Source: Isoetes taiwanensis (lineage: Eukaryota > Streptophyta > Lycopodiopsida > Isoetales > Isoetaceae). From it: a stretch of 64,000 bases of DNA. This document shows, in pieces, positions 1 to 11,239 of the stretch (position 1 is the stretch's first letter; each line of letters starts with the position of its first letter). The notes beneath the pieces were generated by a model that was not told the origin of the DNA, searched no databases, and saw nothing but the letters and a program-made list of their open reading frames with translations. The translations under genes were made by a program, and so were the position numbers. The DNA is taken from the NCBI GenBank assembly GCA_021234155.1, contig JAJEKV010000077.1, positions 1,944,827-2,008,826 on the forward strand. The letters are read 5' to 3'.

Positions 1-693
1 TGGCTCCCTCTCCATATGCTTCATCGGGTGTCCCTCCATGCCCCGTGAGATTTTTGACCTCCGTGGCGTCTTCTTCTTCTTCTTTGGACTAAGGTCACGG
101 GCGGCCACCAGGTGGACTCCCCCTCGGATCTCCACGGATCTCCGTTGGGATCCTCGTTTTGTCGAGCGCTCCCATTGGGAGGATGGTGCCACCTTGGACC
201 ACACTACCAATTGGATCTATATTGCTAATGGCGTGGTTGGCAGCGGCCGGCGATGCTCTTCATGGCCTTGATACCTTCTTGCGAATGCGCGCCCACCCCA
301 CGGACCCTTGAGTTCCGGGTCAGCTGGTTTATGTGCTGCTCTCAAGTGCATCCTGCTAAGCTCCTTAAATCGGCAGCGTCCCATCTTCTATTTAACCCGA
401 ATGCCAGCGTCAGTGCCTTCGGTCTCCACCGCCTTCTCATGGAGTGCGGGCTGTTCCTTCGAGGCACATGTTGCCCTGGAAGATATGGTGCGCTCTCAAT
501 TCCTCATTGATGCAGATCCTGCCCTTGGGCTCAACACTCCTGATGCTCTTCAAACATGACAGGACCTTATTGGCACTTACCATAATGGCGCCCGTCCTCA
601 TTCCCGTGAGGATCACTTTCAAACTGCTGGCTTCCCGCCCTCGGAAACACTTCCTCCTTTTCTTCACTCTGAGTGTCGTTTGGTGGGGGGGAG
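1..693 (+). mobile_element. Degenerate 3' internal end of an LTR retroelement
   Basis: Short overlapping open frames in all three frames run through this stretch and none carries a domain I recognise. The reason for calling it retroelement sequence is its right edge: a polypurine tract (TGGTGGGGGGGAG, about 681-693) sits directly before a TG that starts an LTR-like block. The rest of the element would lie left of the window. Copia versus gypsy cannot be decided. Confidence 0.45.
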
Positions 694-1202
694 TGTTAGT
701 CCTGTGCCTCCTGGTACAGGACTATTCATGCACACGACGGACCAAGTCAAGGCCAAGGATCCACAGTCAGGCACAGGTCAGTCATCAAAGGCCCAGCAGA
801 AGACCAAGGCAGACCACGCAGTCAAAGGCCACGCCAAACGTCAAGAGGAGGCGCTCAGACAAGTGACGGCCCCGCCACTAGCGTCGGCGTCGGCGTGATT
901 TCGAGCATTTCAAGAGGCACGCCGGCATTCTCTGAAATCGGGCCTTCTTCGAGAGTCGGCAGACGGAATCGGTCGAGTGTCTATATTGGGCCAAAGGCCA
1001 TTATACTATATATATGAGTAGAGCTAGTGCTCTAGTTTTTAGATGAGTTTTGAGTCTTGTCTCACTTCAGTTTTTCTCTCGATTGCGAGAGCTCATGTAT
1101 CTTCATTGACATCAAGGAAGTTGTTCTCCTTATTGTGATCTCACTGTTCTTTTTTGGCTTTCTGTTCTCTTTTTCTTGTTCTTTTGCAAATCCCGCGTGA
1201 CA
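694..1202 (+). repeat. Probable 3' LTR, about 509 bp
   Basis: The block begins TGTTAGTCC just after a polypurine tract and ends TGACA, giving the TG...CA termini of an LTR. A TATA-like run lies near 1002-1015, followed by a T/C-rich stretch before the end, as expected for an LTR promoter and R/U5 region. The matching 5' LTR is outside the window, so the length and target duplication cannot be verified. Confidence 0.5.
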
Positions 1203-1529
1203 TAGTCCCCGGATTCTCCTGTTAGATCCCAAGGGTCCTCACAGAGGGCTATCTTGCAGGAGTTCCCGAACCCAGACCCCAAACAATCACCATGCTGGCC
1301 AATCGAGTTTGGCCAGGTGGCGCCTTCCTAAACCATAATTAGCTTAATTGTCCTTAATTATTAATTTCCTTAAACATGGGTTATTATCCTTAATGATTTA
1401 ATTAATCTAGCTAATTAAATCCCTTTTATGTCAACCCCCTAGGTTACCATGCCCCATGGTGGCGTATCTATACTGGGTGACGTGTCAATATATTTATACG
1501 TATACCATATAAATACTTGGAACGTCACA
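1203..1529 (-). repeat. LTR fragment related to the chromovirus LTR at 46.6 kb
   Basis: Read on the minus strand, it starts TGTGACGTTCC at 1529 and follows the start of the LTR at 46599 closely: a GGTATAC word, GACACGTCA, a GGGGTTGACAT/GGGGTTAACCT block, AAAAGGG, then an A/T-rich TTAATTA stretch. It abuts LINE sequence exactly at its TG end (1529/1530), as if the LTR had inserted into a LINE. Its other end is cut by the LTR at 694-1202. Confidence 0.6.
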
Positions 1530-1990
1530 CTTTCCTCCTCTGAGCCAGATTCTTGCCCCATTGTTTAACCCAGGATTTAACTTTCTGCATTTTATCATTA
1601 AAGTTCCTCATTGATTGGTGCTGACCAATTTTGGGAAGGGACACATAAAAGGAAGTAAACTCCTGACAAAAAGCCTTCATTTGGAGATAGGAAGTATTGA
1701 ACTTGACGGGGGTGTTCTTGCCCCTAGGGCCAAGAGTAAGGTCTTTAGTGTCTAGGAAGTGAGGCTGATGATCAGAGATGGTGCTAGCAATATCACCAAT
1801 TACAATGCAGTTATCCAACCAGCTGGCAGAATTATGGATATAGAACCTGTCCAGCATACAGAAAATTCTTTGATCCCCCTTTCTCTTATTGCTCCAGGAT
1901 AATTTAGCGTTCGAGGAGGGGATATATATGAGGTCTTGATTGGTCAGCCAACCCTCCCAGGAATACCTCTCATTTTTTGACGTATTAATC
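1525..1990 (-). pseudogene. LINE endonuclease (APE/EEP type) fragment
   Basis: Minus-strand translation gives the end of an apurinic-like endonuclease domain of a plant L1-type LINE. It shows a W-rich segment ending in LDRFY, which is the usual W...LDR block, and then SDHQP, matching the catalytic SDH(x)P motif. About 155 residues can be followed: those upstream of 1857 lie in the same frame without an ATG, and the open frame to 1525 is intact. No reverse transcriptase follows, because the downstream part is replaced by an LTR at 1529. In an active element this nuclease nicks target DNA to prime reverse transcription; this copy is dead. Confidence 0.75.
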
Positions 1991-4984
1991 TTGTTGCCAA
2001 GTTAACTGCAATACATCTTGTGTGTTTATTTATGAAAATAACAGTGCGAATAAAGATTAACCTGTGTATCTATAAAATCATGCTTGAATATCAAAAGCCA
2101 GATTAAAGAAGACTCTTGAATGTCTTGAAAATCTGTCTGTTACGAGGCAGCATGGCAAAATGGCACCTGGCTCTTCTTAAATACTGTCTGTCGAGTCTGT
2201 ATACACCGAAGTCGACTTTGGCATGCATCTAATCTGCATTTATAATTTTCACCACCATTTCTAGAGTTTATCACAATTGTGCTTATGCCCGGAAACGCCG
2301 GGCACCCGTTACTAGTAGTTATTAGTGTGGTAATTAGCGATTTCGCTAAATGTTGACTCAAAATGATTTTATTATGGTATATATGTTATAACCTTCGCAC
2401 TACACATGTTCATTAGATGAACGCAAATTTGTTTTATGTTAAAAGGTCTTATAGTGAATTTTGCTACATGAAAAAAAAATGGCGACTGGTGCAACGTGCC
2501 ACAATAGAATATTCTAAGGAATATTCCCATGGAACCCTCCAAGCCATCTCCAAAAAAACCCTCCAAATAAAATCCCCCGCAAGTTACATGTAAACTTGTA
2601 TTTTGAAGGGCCGGAGTTTGAACCATCGAATAAATTAGCGACAATTAAAATATTAAAACCTAGAATCTATCCAAGTGGATCGAGTGTTTTATTTTCGACT
2701 ATCCTGAATGGATAATGTCTAGTTCCAAATGCATATGTAAGCCAGATAGTAGGAACCAATGGGAGAGAATGATGTACTTGATGCTACAGTGTTTCGAGCC
2801 TTCCCATATGACCATTGATGAAAGTTTTCCCATTTGAATAATGTTTGTGTGATTAAATGTTTTATTGAGCAAATGAAGTGAAACATAGGATGTTGAGCAA
2901 ATTCCTTTTTCAATTTGTTCTAGTTTCTGTAATCTACTTCATTCTATGAAAGCAGTTACAAATGCCAATAAAACAAAATGGCCTTAAAGATCTCGTCAGG
3001 AACAAGTCTTAGCAAAGTAGAACATTGCAAGAAGGATCTTCTTTATGGCATATCATCATCTTGCCATAGCTCTGATCCAATTCAAATGCAAAGAATCCAG
3101 CTTAGACCTATAAAAAGCATGAAAACCAATAAGTGCCAATAGACATGAATAAGCATATTGTTAACTGAAGGAGGTATATATATTGCTATATGTATCTTGC
3201 TATGTGCTTATGCTTACATGCTTCCGCAGCTAGGCCGACCCCGAGGGTTTAGTCATAGCAGCTCAATGTCTGAAGATGGCAGAATCCAGCACAAAAGCAG
3301 CTGGGGCTGTAAGTGTTTCAAACGGACCTGTCTTTCCAGAAATTTAACAGCACATCCATTAGGAAATGAGGGTCTAAGCTAAGAACAACTTGGCTATTTG
3401 CTAGCCAAACAAAGCCATGTTTTTTCTTGGGAACAGCCCATGTTGGAAATGTTGAATTTAGTCATAAATGTCTATAAACACCCGACAAAAATCCTGGCCT
3501 AGAAATGGAAGCGTCATAGACGACACACTTACAATACGATCATCCAATTTGTTAAGAATCAAGTTGATAATAACTATTCCATTTCGGTCTTTGCCGCATC
3601 AGAACTTCTAGATTTTTGCTCCTTTAATTCCATGGCCACTTTCGGTTTTACCATAACAGTCAATATTCTTTGTGCGGTCTAGCCGTTTGTGAAATTTATG
3701 TTCATATTTTTCCCTTTACGTGACTAGTGTAAAAACTTGGACTAGTGTAAAACTTGCTTTTCCAATCAATAGATACTTTTCTTTGCAAATAGTGATATTT
3801 TCTAAAAGCTTGATTAATGCCCCGAGTTTTGTAATTTCGCAAAAATTTCAGACTCTATTGGGTAGCTATGATTAAACACATCATTAACATCTTATCACTG
3901 CATGAATCGTGAGATATCTCATTTTCGTGACAGTCTAATACTCATGCCCAGCTTGTGCAATGGCAAACTACACAAGCCGCCATATCATCAACATATTTTA
4001 CTTGACAGAGTCAATAATCGACATCCCTAAAGTCGACAAGTCTAAAAAATAGATGCAACTAATGGATTTTTGCAAAAATGTAGCATTATGCCGACAGGTT
4101 AAGCTACATATCAAGAAACAAACGTGAGTTGCTTACCAAGACATGTGACGCCGAGCTACTCTATGAACTCAAACGCTAAAATTAAATTCGAAAATACTTG
4201 AAACTAAAAAATGTGTCTTGCTTATTTATTTTGTGCAGCATTACATCTATCGCCACATCTCCTCCATGCCGCCCTTTTGTTTTTTGCCACATGCATCCAT
4301 CGCCAACTGTTAGCCATGCGACCTACAAAATAAAAATTTGACTCTCATAGACATCGTATTGTTTTCCAAATGAACAAAATACATAGCAAATCAATGAATT
4401 CACCTATGCGGATAAATAAAAGAAAGAAGAAACATTGAGATCAAATGCAAAAAGAATAAAGAATAAAAAACTCACCTTTTTTCTTTGTGCAAACCATCAT
4501 TCTAAGCTACCATCTTTGAATATCCTTAGTATCATGCAAGGTTGGCATTTATATCGCTGCCTGCAAAAAGAATAGTTAATCGCGATCAACATCTTATTTC
4601 TTTCATGCATCCTTTCTAAGATGGTTGGGTTGTTCACATGTTACCTTTGAAGGGCATATGCATCTAGAAGAACTTTCCGCGTAAAGATTCTAGCTTCTAC
4701 AACTACATGTGTCATCTCGTAGAACATGCCTTTGAGTTCATTGCCTGCGCAACATGCACTAGAAAACTTCAAGAAATGGAAATCTAAAAATCAACTTCTC
4801 TATGGCAAAAGCTAACCACGCCGGATGCTTATAGATTTCTCATTTGTGAAGAAGGGACATAATAATCTGCTCATCCAGTATTAATTCGGCATGGCACACT
4901 ACATCGGGGCTTCATTATGGAGAGCAAAGCATACTCGCTAGGAATATTCGTGGCTTCTTGTTTTCTTTTGTGGGCAAAAGATGA
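1991..4984. other. Intergenic stretch, no supported gene
   Basis: AT-rich sequence with only short frames (up to about 90 codons) lacking recognisable motifs. A long A run lies near 2470. I found no convincing exon, RNA gene or terminal repeat in it. Confidence 0.5.
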
Positions 4985-5655
4985 ATTCATACAAAGCACC
5001 AACTATAACTATTCCGCAGGGATTCAGAAGTCATTGCCTAGAAAATCGAGAAAAGATAAGAATAGAAATCAACTGCGAGATTTTAGGCACCTCCACAACT
5101 GGGCGGGTCTTCCCCCGCATGTTACGTTTCATAACTCAATCCAACATTGCAAATTCCTTGTGCAAAGATGCACCTTGCAATGCTTGGATTGTAGCAAGAG
5201 AGCGTAGAGCGGTCCTTTTTCTCTGAGAATTGAACCACCGTCCCCCTTATTCGATTACGTTGGCTTTGGCATTGGCCATGGCGAGCCATGGCGAAAAACC
5301 ACAGTGTGAAGGCCGCCATATATTCAAGATAAGCGAACCTGATTTTTCGGGGCGACATTTGGAGACTTCGACGTGAAGAACTCACGGCCTCTACTAGAAT
5401 ACGAGAATGGCAACTTAGCATAAGAGAAAAACTAAAAGCGCATAAGAGAACAAGAGCATCGATTGGAGCTTACGCGATTACGGTTGGAACGTCACGCAAT
5501 GCAATCCGAACCCACGAGACCGCCCGGTTTACAGGCAAAAATCAGTTTTTTTGAGCCGTCCACCAAAGATATCCTAGGTATATTCCAGCATATACCTAGG
5601 ATATGCCACAAACCCACATAAACGAGGGTTTGCCTGGGCAACCCAAAAATTGTTC
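4985..5655 (-). repeat. Dispersed module A, copy 1: hairpin end plus FAD-monooxygenase leader
   Basis: The minus strand of this block matches the plus strand of 18580-19240 over about 640 bp. From 5655 down it holds a GC hairpin (GGGTTTGCC/GGCAACCC), a 15-bp-stem hairpin at 5569-5604, then a leader that ends in ATGACTTCTGAATCC. In the copy at 19 kb that ATG opens an FAD-monooxygenase exon. Here the match stops soon after GTTGGTGCT, near 5000, and a frameshift precedes it. A third copy of the hairpin end lies at 35036. The plus-strand sequence after the GC hairpin is AAAAATTGTT then CTAG and T, which fits a Helitron 3' end, but the other copies lack CTAG. Confidence 0.7.
5569..5604. repeat. 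Perfect 15-bp-stem hairpin
   Basis: Arms ATATCCTAGGTATAT and ATATACCTAGGATAT are exact reverse complements around a 6-base loop, TCCAGC. The same hairpin recurs at 18617-18652 with one mismatch, and at about 35092-35127 with more. Confidence 0.9.
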
Positions 5656-5971
5656 TAGTATATATTATAGATTTGCAAAATGGTCGATGCATGCATCTGC
5701 TGTAACACTAAGAAATTGAACTTGAGTTTGCATAGACATAGAAATATGACTTGCAATAGCATGTAGCATGTGGTATAGAGATTCATAGTTGCAAGACATA
5801 ATGCTTTGTTAACAATTTTGAGTTGGGAATGAAGTGCATAGGCACTTCTAGCACGCACTATGCTAGCATAGTCTAGAAGTCATGCTTTTATGGCACTATA
5901 GTGAGTCCAACTCTAATAAAATTCCTAACTGGCATGTATATACATAAGTAAAACATGATATACATAACTCA

Positions 5972-6671
5972 CTAGGGCATTTCTTCAAGTATTCTCTTCA
6001 AATCCTTCCACAAAAAAAAAAAAAAAAAAAAAAATCCTTCCACAAAATTTTCCCAGTAGGTGACCTTGGGATATTGTCTATGAAATATATAGCTCGTACT
6101 CTCTTATAATATATTACCTACAAGTCATATAAGTCCATGATATTAATAAGAAAATTTAAATATAGGAATGAGAACTATGTATTAAAGCTTCACCTGATCG
6201 CTCACAAATTCGATAATGCTAGTCTCAGATATATCAGAACCATTTGCCTTTACAACAAATGCTACTGGTATATCTCCTACTACTTCATCTTGTCGTCTAA
6301 TCCAACACAACAAAATTAATAGCAAACTAAGTAGAATAAAATATGAACTTTAAGATATGTATTAGATATATACCCCACAACGGCAACATCTGATATTAGT
6401 GGATGTGAAATCAAAATGGCCTCGAGCTCCGAAGGTGACACCTAAAGGAACAGGTTACATATATACAAGGTCAAAGAAGAAAATATATGTTATAAAATGT
6501 AGTAGAGAATAAAATATTGTACCTGATACCCTTTATATTTCATCACTTGTTTTAGTCGGTCAGTTAAAAACAACTCTTCATTTCTATCTATAAATCCTAT
6601 ATCTCCAGTATGTAACCATCCATTCTTTTTGTCCACGGTAAAACTTGTGGCCGTTGGGTTGTCTAAATATC
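5972..6671 (-). pseudogene. 4-coumarate:CoA ligase-like acyl-CoA ligase, C-terminal exons
   Basis: Four minus-strand exons with GT/AG borders and consistent phase encode the end of an AMP-forming ligase. Exon 6671-6523 has [21 protein letters not shown] and [13 protein letters not shown]. Exon 6441-6374 has VSPSELEAILISHP. Exon 6296-6194 has DEVVGDIPVAFVV. Exon 6117-5972 ends in PRSPTGKIL, the catalytic-lysine region. Such enzymes activate cinnamic or fatty acids with ATP and then transfer CoA. I found no upstream exons (P-loop, GEICIRG) to at least 7.2 kb, so this is a partial copy. A poly(A) insertion with a flanking duplication disrupts the last codons. It could belong to 4CL itself or to a peroxisomal 4CL-like ligase. 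Confidence 0.85.
6001..6046 (+). mobile_element. Poly(A)-only insertion with target duplication
   Basis: AATCCTTCCACA occurs at 6001-6012 and again at 6033-6044. Between them is only an A run. The offset is 32 bp, which shifts the ligase frame near its stop. Duplicated target plus pure poly(A) is what an aborted LINE-driven retroinsertion would leave. Replication slippage is the alternative. Confidence 0.6.
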
Positions 6672-6689
6672 CTAAGAAGTTGAACCAAA

Positions 6690-7204
6690 ATGAGGATATG
6701 ATATTAGATTTTGTTTTTATAATATCAACCACATCAACCAATAGCTGAAATAAAATTGAGACACCATTACCTAATGGACTCTGTCTGATAAGGAAAGTTA
6801 TATGATTCAAGAAAAAAAGGAGATCTAACAAGTCCATGGCCTTTCACTAGAAAGGAGGGAATCTGTGATGCAGACCATCTGTAAATGTGTCAGGCGGGCC
6901 ATATACAGAGGACCCCTCTTGTTTTATAAGCGCAAATAACATGTAGATTAAACCGAGGTTTTGAAAAAAAAACAACATAGTGCTAGAAAAGAGGCACGTG
7001 GGTTCCATGTGCTAACATAGCCACTGGATCTGAGCATCCCTTCTTTCTTTTGTTCCATGGAAAGTAGAAAAAGGCGCTCGATATTTGAAGGCATAATCAT
7101 CCAAAATTCCATTTGCCAATTCATATGTCCAGCTGCTCATCCAGGCAATTTAACATAGCTCTAGAAAGCTCTCACCTATAAAGAGTAAAAAACATCATAA
7201 TCTA
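6690..7204. other. Intergenic stretch, no supported gene
   Basis: This is the region upstream of the ligase exons on the minus strand. I searched it for the missing ligase exons and saw none. Short open frames only. Confidence 0.45.
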
Positions 7205-7412
7205 GCTAGCTATCTTGAGAATGCTTCAGAATAATGTAGATGCTTGCTTCAAGATTGCAGAGATTATGCCTATGCTCTTTCAGGCTGTAACTAGTTGGAC
7301 TTAATATATGATGCTGATAAATGAAATTATTCTATAGAACACTGCGATATGCCTCCAGACTTGTCAAAGCACTTCTACAGTTGCTAATTTATAATGACTA
7401 TTGTGTTGAATA
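7205..7412 (-). repeat. Dispersed repeat B, inverted copy of 50043-50243
   Basis: The reverse complement matches 50043-50243 nearly base for base, sharing for example TTCAACACAAT, the GTAGAAGTGCTTTGACAAG block, and a match running to the end near AAGCATTCTCAAGATAG. Its 7412 edge directly abuts the pentamer tail of the minus-strand LINE, so that LINE appears to have inserted at this point. Not coding in any convincing frame. Confidence 0.8.
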
Positions 7413-9785
7413 AAATAGAATAGAATAGAACAAAATTATTGTCCCTAGTGCCCTCAGACCCCCCGACTGATGTAGCATGGGCGAGCTCCACATGGAGTGC
7501 TACTAGCGCTGCATGTTGGTACATTGTAGCCCTTTCGGAGAGCTTATCTTATTTTCTATGGATACCGGCACCCCGCTTATAATCGACATCGTGACCGTGC
7601 GGTGGTGCGTCATTATCATCAGCTTTTAGCCGTGCATTTTGCGGGCTTTAATGTCCCACCTTTTCAGTGGTTCATATTACCAGCCCTCTTTCTCTGTGTA
7701 CCTCCCGGTGTCTAGTTATCATTTCTCTGATTGCGTCTGCCAGATCCGCTTTTGTCTATGCTCTTGCCATGAGGGTGTGTGTTGGTTGTCCCCACCTTAT
7801 AAGCCTGTACTTGCTTCTGATGTCTTCATATGTCGTACAATCATTGAGCATGTGGTTCTCGTCCTCTATTCCCCTTGTGTCACATATTCTACAAACTCGA
7901 TTCTCCCTTTCCACTTTCCTCGTCCTTCTCGATTTTTAGATCGTGTCTCTTCATCCTGAATCTTGCTAAGGTATCCCTTCTTGTTTTTCCTAGTCAGTTG
8001 TCTCTATACATTTGTTGTCCTATCTGCTGATCTGGGTTGAAAACTTCTCTCAGCCAAAGTGTTTTTGGGCCACTGTATTTTTGTAATCACGTCCATGTCG
8101 CCCTGTCGGCCCAATCTTCATTCCATTTCCCTTCACTTAGTAGGTCGCTTAGATTCATCCCCATCTCTCTGGTCCATATTGCTACTTCCCTGAATCATCT
8201 ATTGCCTATGACGATGTGTGATTTGGCCGATTCCTTGATTGTGATTGTTTATAGTTTCCCAGTGTGTCCTCCCATGTTATCTTCCAGCAGATATCTAATG
8301 GTCCATTCCCAGGCTCTTATCTTCATTGGTCTCTGACCCGTCTCATATACCATGACTGCTAGGGGTCCGCACTCTGAATTCTTGTCTGTGCCATTGTCAA
8401 AAAATCCCTTCTTGCTTTTCCTATTTCTTGTTTGATAGGCCAGGCCCCCATGCCCCTGATCCATATAGTTGTGTCGATGCGACCACTGTATTGAACAGGT
8501 AGCATTTGATCTCCCAATCAATTATTCTGCTCCTGTTACAAAAAAAATTCATATTGAAGTAGCTTCCTATGGCTGACTAGAATCTAGCATCCGCTCCCTT
8601 AGACCATTTGCCTGTACCCTGTGCATCGTATCCCAGGTATTTGTATTCTACCGATTCCTCCAGTTCTGCACCCATATACTTGAAGGGTCTGTGTTTACTC
8701 TTGGTGCCAAAATGAGACTTTTTTAGTCTTTGCTAGGTTCACTGATAGTCCTGTCCTATTGTAGAAGGCCTCTAGTAGCCCTAATAGCCCTTGCATGCCA
8801 TCATGCCATCATCACCTTTGTTTTTAGCAGCCATCATGCTTAGGTCATCAGTATACAGCATGATAGGTACCCTAGTGTCCCTTAGGGTGGGGGCATCAGT
8901 ATCCCCTTGCCTTTCTTCTATGAACCCCTGTAATGCATCAATGTAAATACCAAATAGTGTTGGGGATAATGGGCACCCCTGTTTAACTCTGTATCACAAT
9001 CTATTGCCTGTCCTTTTTCCTCCAATTTGGTATATACTCTCTGGTATAACCATGCGATAGACCCTACCATGTCTCACGGTGCCCTCATGTCTACTAATCT
9101 CTGCAACAGCTGTTCCCTTGGGACAGTGTCGAATGCTTTTCCGAAATCCACAAAGCAGCATATTATCTTATTCCCCTGTGACTTGCTTTGCTCTATTAAT
9201 ATTTGAAGGGTTACCAAGTGATCTGCAGTCGAGTGTTCAGACTTGAAGCCCGTTTGCCTTGTGCTCTTAGCTTTCCTGTCTCTGTCCAGTACTTCAGTTT
9301 AGTGTCCAGTACCTTCCCAAACTATTTCGCGAAGATAGAGCTTATCATTATCGTCCTGTAGTTTCTTGGTTCCTCTCTATTCCTCTCCCCCCCCCCTCCC
9401 CCTTGTGCAAAGGTATTACCCTGTTGTATGTCCATCTATCGGCACCCATGTCGGGACTATGCCATTGAATATCTCGTTGATCCGGTTCCCTATTGCATGT
9501 CTACACATTTTAATAGCTCCACGGTAAGTCCATAGAAATCCGGTGCCTTGTTATTGGACATTTTTTTGTAGTGCTACCATCACTTCCTGTACTCTGAAAC
9601 ACGGCCTATTTGCTTTTGGTGAGACGAGTATTGGCATCAGTGTGGCCCCTATCTTATACAAATTTTCAAGGTATTTTTCCCATTCGATCCCTCAAGTGAT
9701 ACCAGCGTGTATTCTTTGGCCAAAACTAGGGTGCTGCTAGTTTCGTCATCCCATCAGCCAAGGCTTCCCTCATTCACTTACTAGG
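7413..9785 (-). mobile_element. Non-LTR retrotransposon (LINE), 3' half, decayed
   Basis: The minus strand carries the later part of a LINE ORF2 in broken frames. In protein order it shows SNNKAPDFYGL near 9530, the palm motif VDFGKAFDTVPRE near 9140, the polymerase-active-site variant YTDDL near 8840, then EYKYLGYDAQG near 8640. The end is a zinc-knuckle domain, CRICDTRGIEDENH near 7870. The 3' end has a tail of TTCTA-type pentamers at 7413-7430. The reverse transcriptase would copy LINE RNA at a nicked target. Frameshifts and stops are frequent. The N-terminal endonuclease is absent. Confidence 0.85.
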
Positions 9786-10085
9786 GACAAGATGTAGAGG
9801 TGGCTCCGACCTACAAGTACTTGGGGATCGAGTTCTCTACTACCACCCACTGGGATACTGCCATCAGGTTGTGGGTCATAGCAGGTTGGAAAGCACTATA
9901 TGCCATGCAGAACAACAGCCACAAGGTAGAGTTGTATGTCTGGGGCCACCAGTCACACTTGTTTAGGGCCTTGGTCGAGCTGGTCCTCCTGTATGGGGTA
10001 AAAGTGTGGGGTCCGGTGATATCCCTCGCCATTGTGATCCTTCTTTGTCCGTACCTGTACGCATCTGTTTGCCTGTACACCTCAA
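9786..10085 (+). pseudogene. LINE reverse transcriptase C-terminal fragment, plus strand
   Basis: An open frame of about 95 codons reads YKYLGIEFSTTTHWD and ends with LVLLYGVKVWGP. This is the block just after the reverse transcriptase palm in the LINE family found on the other strand to the left. It lies head to head with the minus-strand LINE. The expected next block, with VQKAFL, appears on the opposite strand at 10085-10400, so this copy is internally inverted or mosaic. Confidence 0.8.
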
Positions 10086-10400
10086 CGTGAGAACCACTGA
10101 GCTTGCTTGTCCTTCCAGCAGGCTTTAAGGGGTTGGGGACCCATTAATTGCTACGGCCAAAGCAAGGTTGGGCAAATGTGTATCACCTATAGCGGCCACC
10201 TTCTGGAAGTAAATAATATGGCATTCCAATGCAGCCCGTTGAAGGGGGTAGAAAACATGTCTCCTGGAGTCGGATCTGGTATAGAACTGTGGACTTTACC
10301 CCAAGGGCTCGTGCCAAGAAGGCTTTCTGCACCTGCTCGAGATCATTCCAAGGGGGTTCACACATGTATTCCGTAGAATACATGTGCGTGGATGGAGAAG
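10085..10400 (-). pseudogene. LINE C-terminal linker fragment, inverted
   Basis: Minus-strand translation gives WNDLEQVQKAFLAR followed by LGVKSTVLYQIRLQET, then, after a frameshift, GDTHLPNLALAVAING. In intact plant LINEs this follows the LYGxxVWG block. Here that block lies to the left in the opposite orientation, with the switch point near 10085. Confidence 0.75.
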
Positions 10401-10950
10401 GGATTTTTTTGAAAAAAAAAATGTACGCATACATGCGGTGCCTCTTACATTTTGGCGCCTCGAGTGTATGCATTTTCAAGGTTTCGGGAGGGTTTTCTTC
10501 GATCAGCTAAGGGGTTAGAATACGTTTTGAGGGCTGGGAATCCGAAGCTTACATTTGGTGTTTCGGAGGTAATGTTTTAATGTTTTTTTTTTTGTCCTGT
10601 TTTGAGGTATTTTTGGATATGCCTTTTGTCGGATTCATTGGATAAACGCCTCATGAGCTTGATTGACAGACAAATGCCCGAAAAGCTAGCTTCACAATCT
10701 GGGTCCAGCAAGAAAATGGAAGCCATACATTATGTTTTAAGGTGGAAATGGACAATATGCTCTAAGGTTACTTATTACTGCTAAGGTTTTTCCCTCGAAA
10801 ACCCTTCGGGGCGGGGGTTTTTTAATCCTGTCAGTAATACGCTTGCTGCTCTCTTTTTATTTGGGTCCCATAGGCCAATCGGTCTCCGTGGACGCTAAAA
10901 AATCTATTCTATTCTATTCTATTCTATTCTATTCTATTCTAAGGCCGATT
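10401..10950 (+). mobile_element. LINE 3' region with (TTCTA)n tail
   Basis: No coding signal. The block ends with about seven tandem TTCTA/ATTCT pentamers at 10909-10942, preceded by GGGTCCCATAGG and CTAAAAAATC. A minus-strand pentamer tail with a similar GGGACC...TTTTTAACT neighbourhood is at 40412-40460, and another is at 7413. The pentamer array therefore looks like the natural tail of this LINE family rather than a random microsatellite. Confidence 0.6.
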
Positions 10951-11239
10951 TGCTTATGCCTTTAGATGTCGATTTGTTTATGCCCTTTTGAGAAAAACGA
11001 AGTGCAGATGGAGGTTCATCAGCAAATGTAGGAGTTATGCGATCCACATGATAACTCAACTTTATACAACACAAAAGCCACAAATCCATTGCTCAAACTA
11101 TAATTACTGGCGTTGTCGGGCATAAGTACGGTTTTACTATCGTGAGCCATCAAGTTGTAAACATGGCTTTTAAGAAGAAGTTGCACGTTTTAATTTTGTG
11201 CGGAAGTAGCTATGTTAGTGTTGAATGTTATGGTCCTTG

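Noticed and set aside
5640-5660. Firm Helitron call for the hairpin module
   Set aside because: CTAG|T occurs at only one of three copies, no 5' TC end was found, and no Rep/helicase gene is in the window; kept as a hypothesis only.
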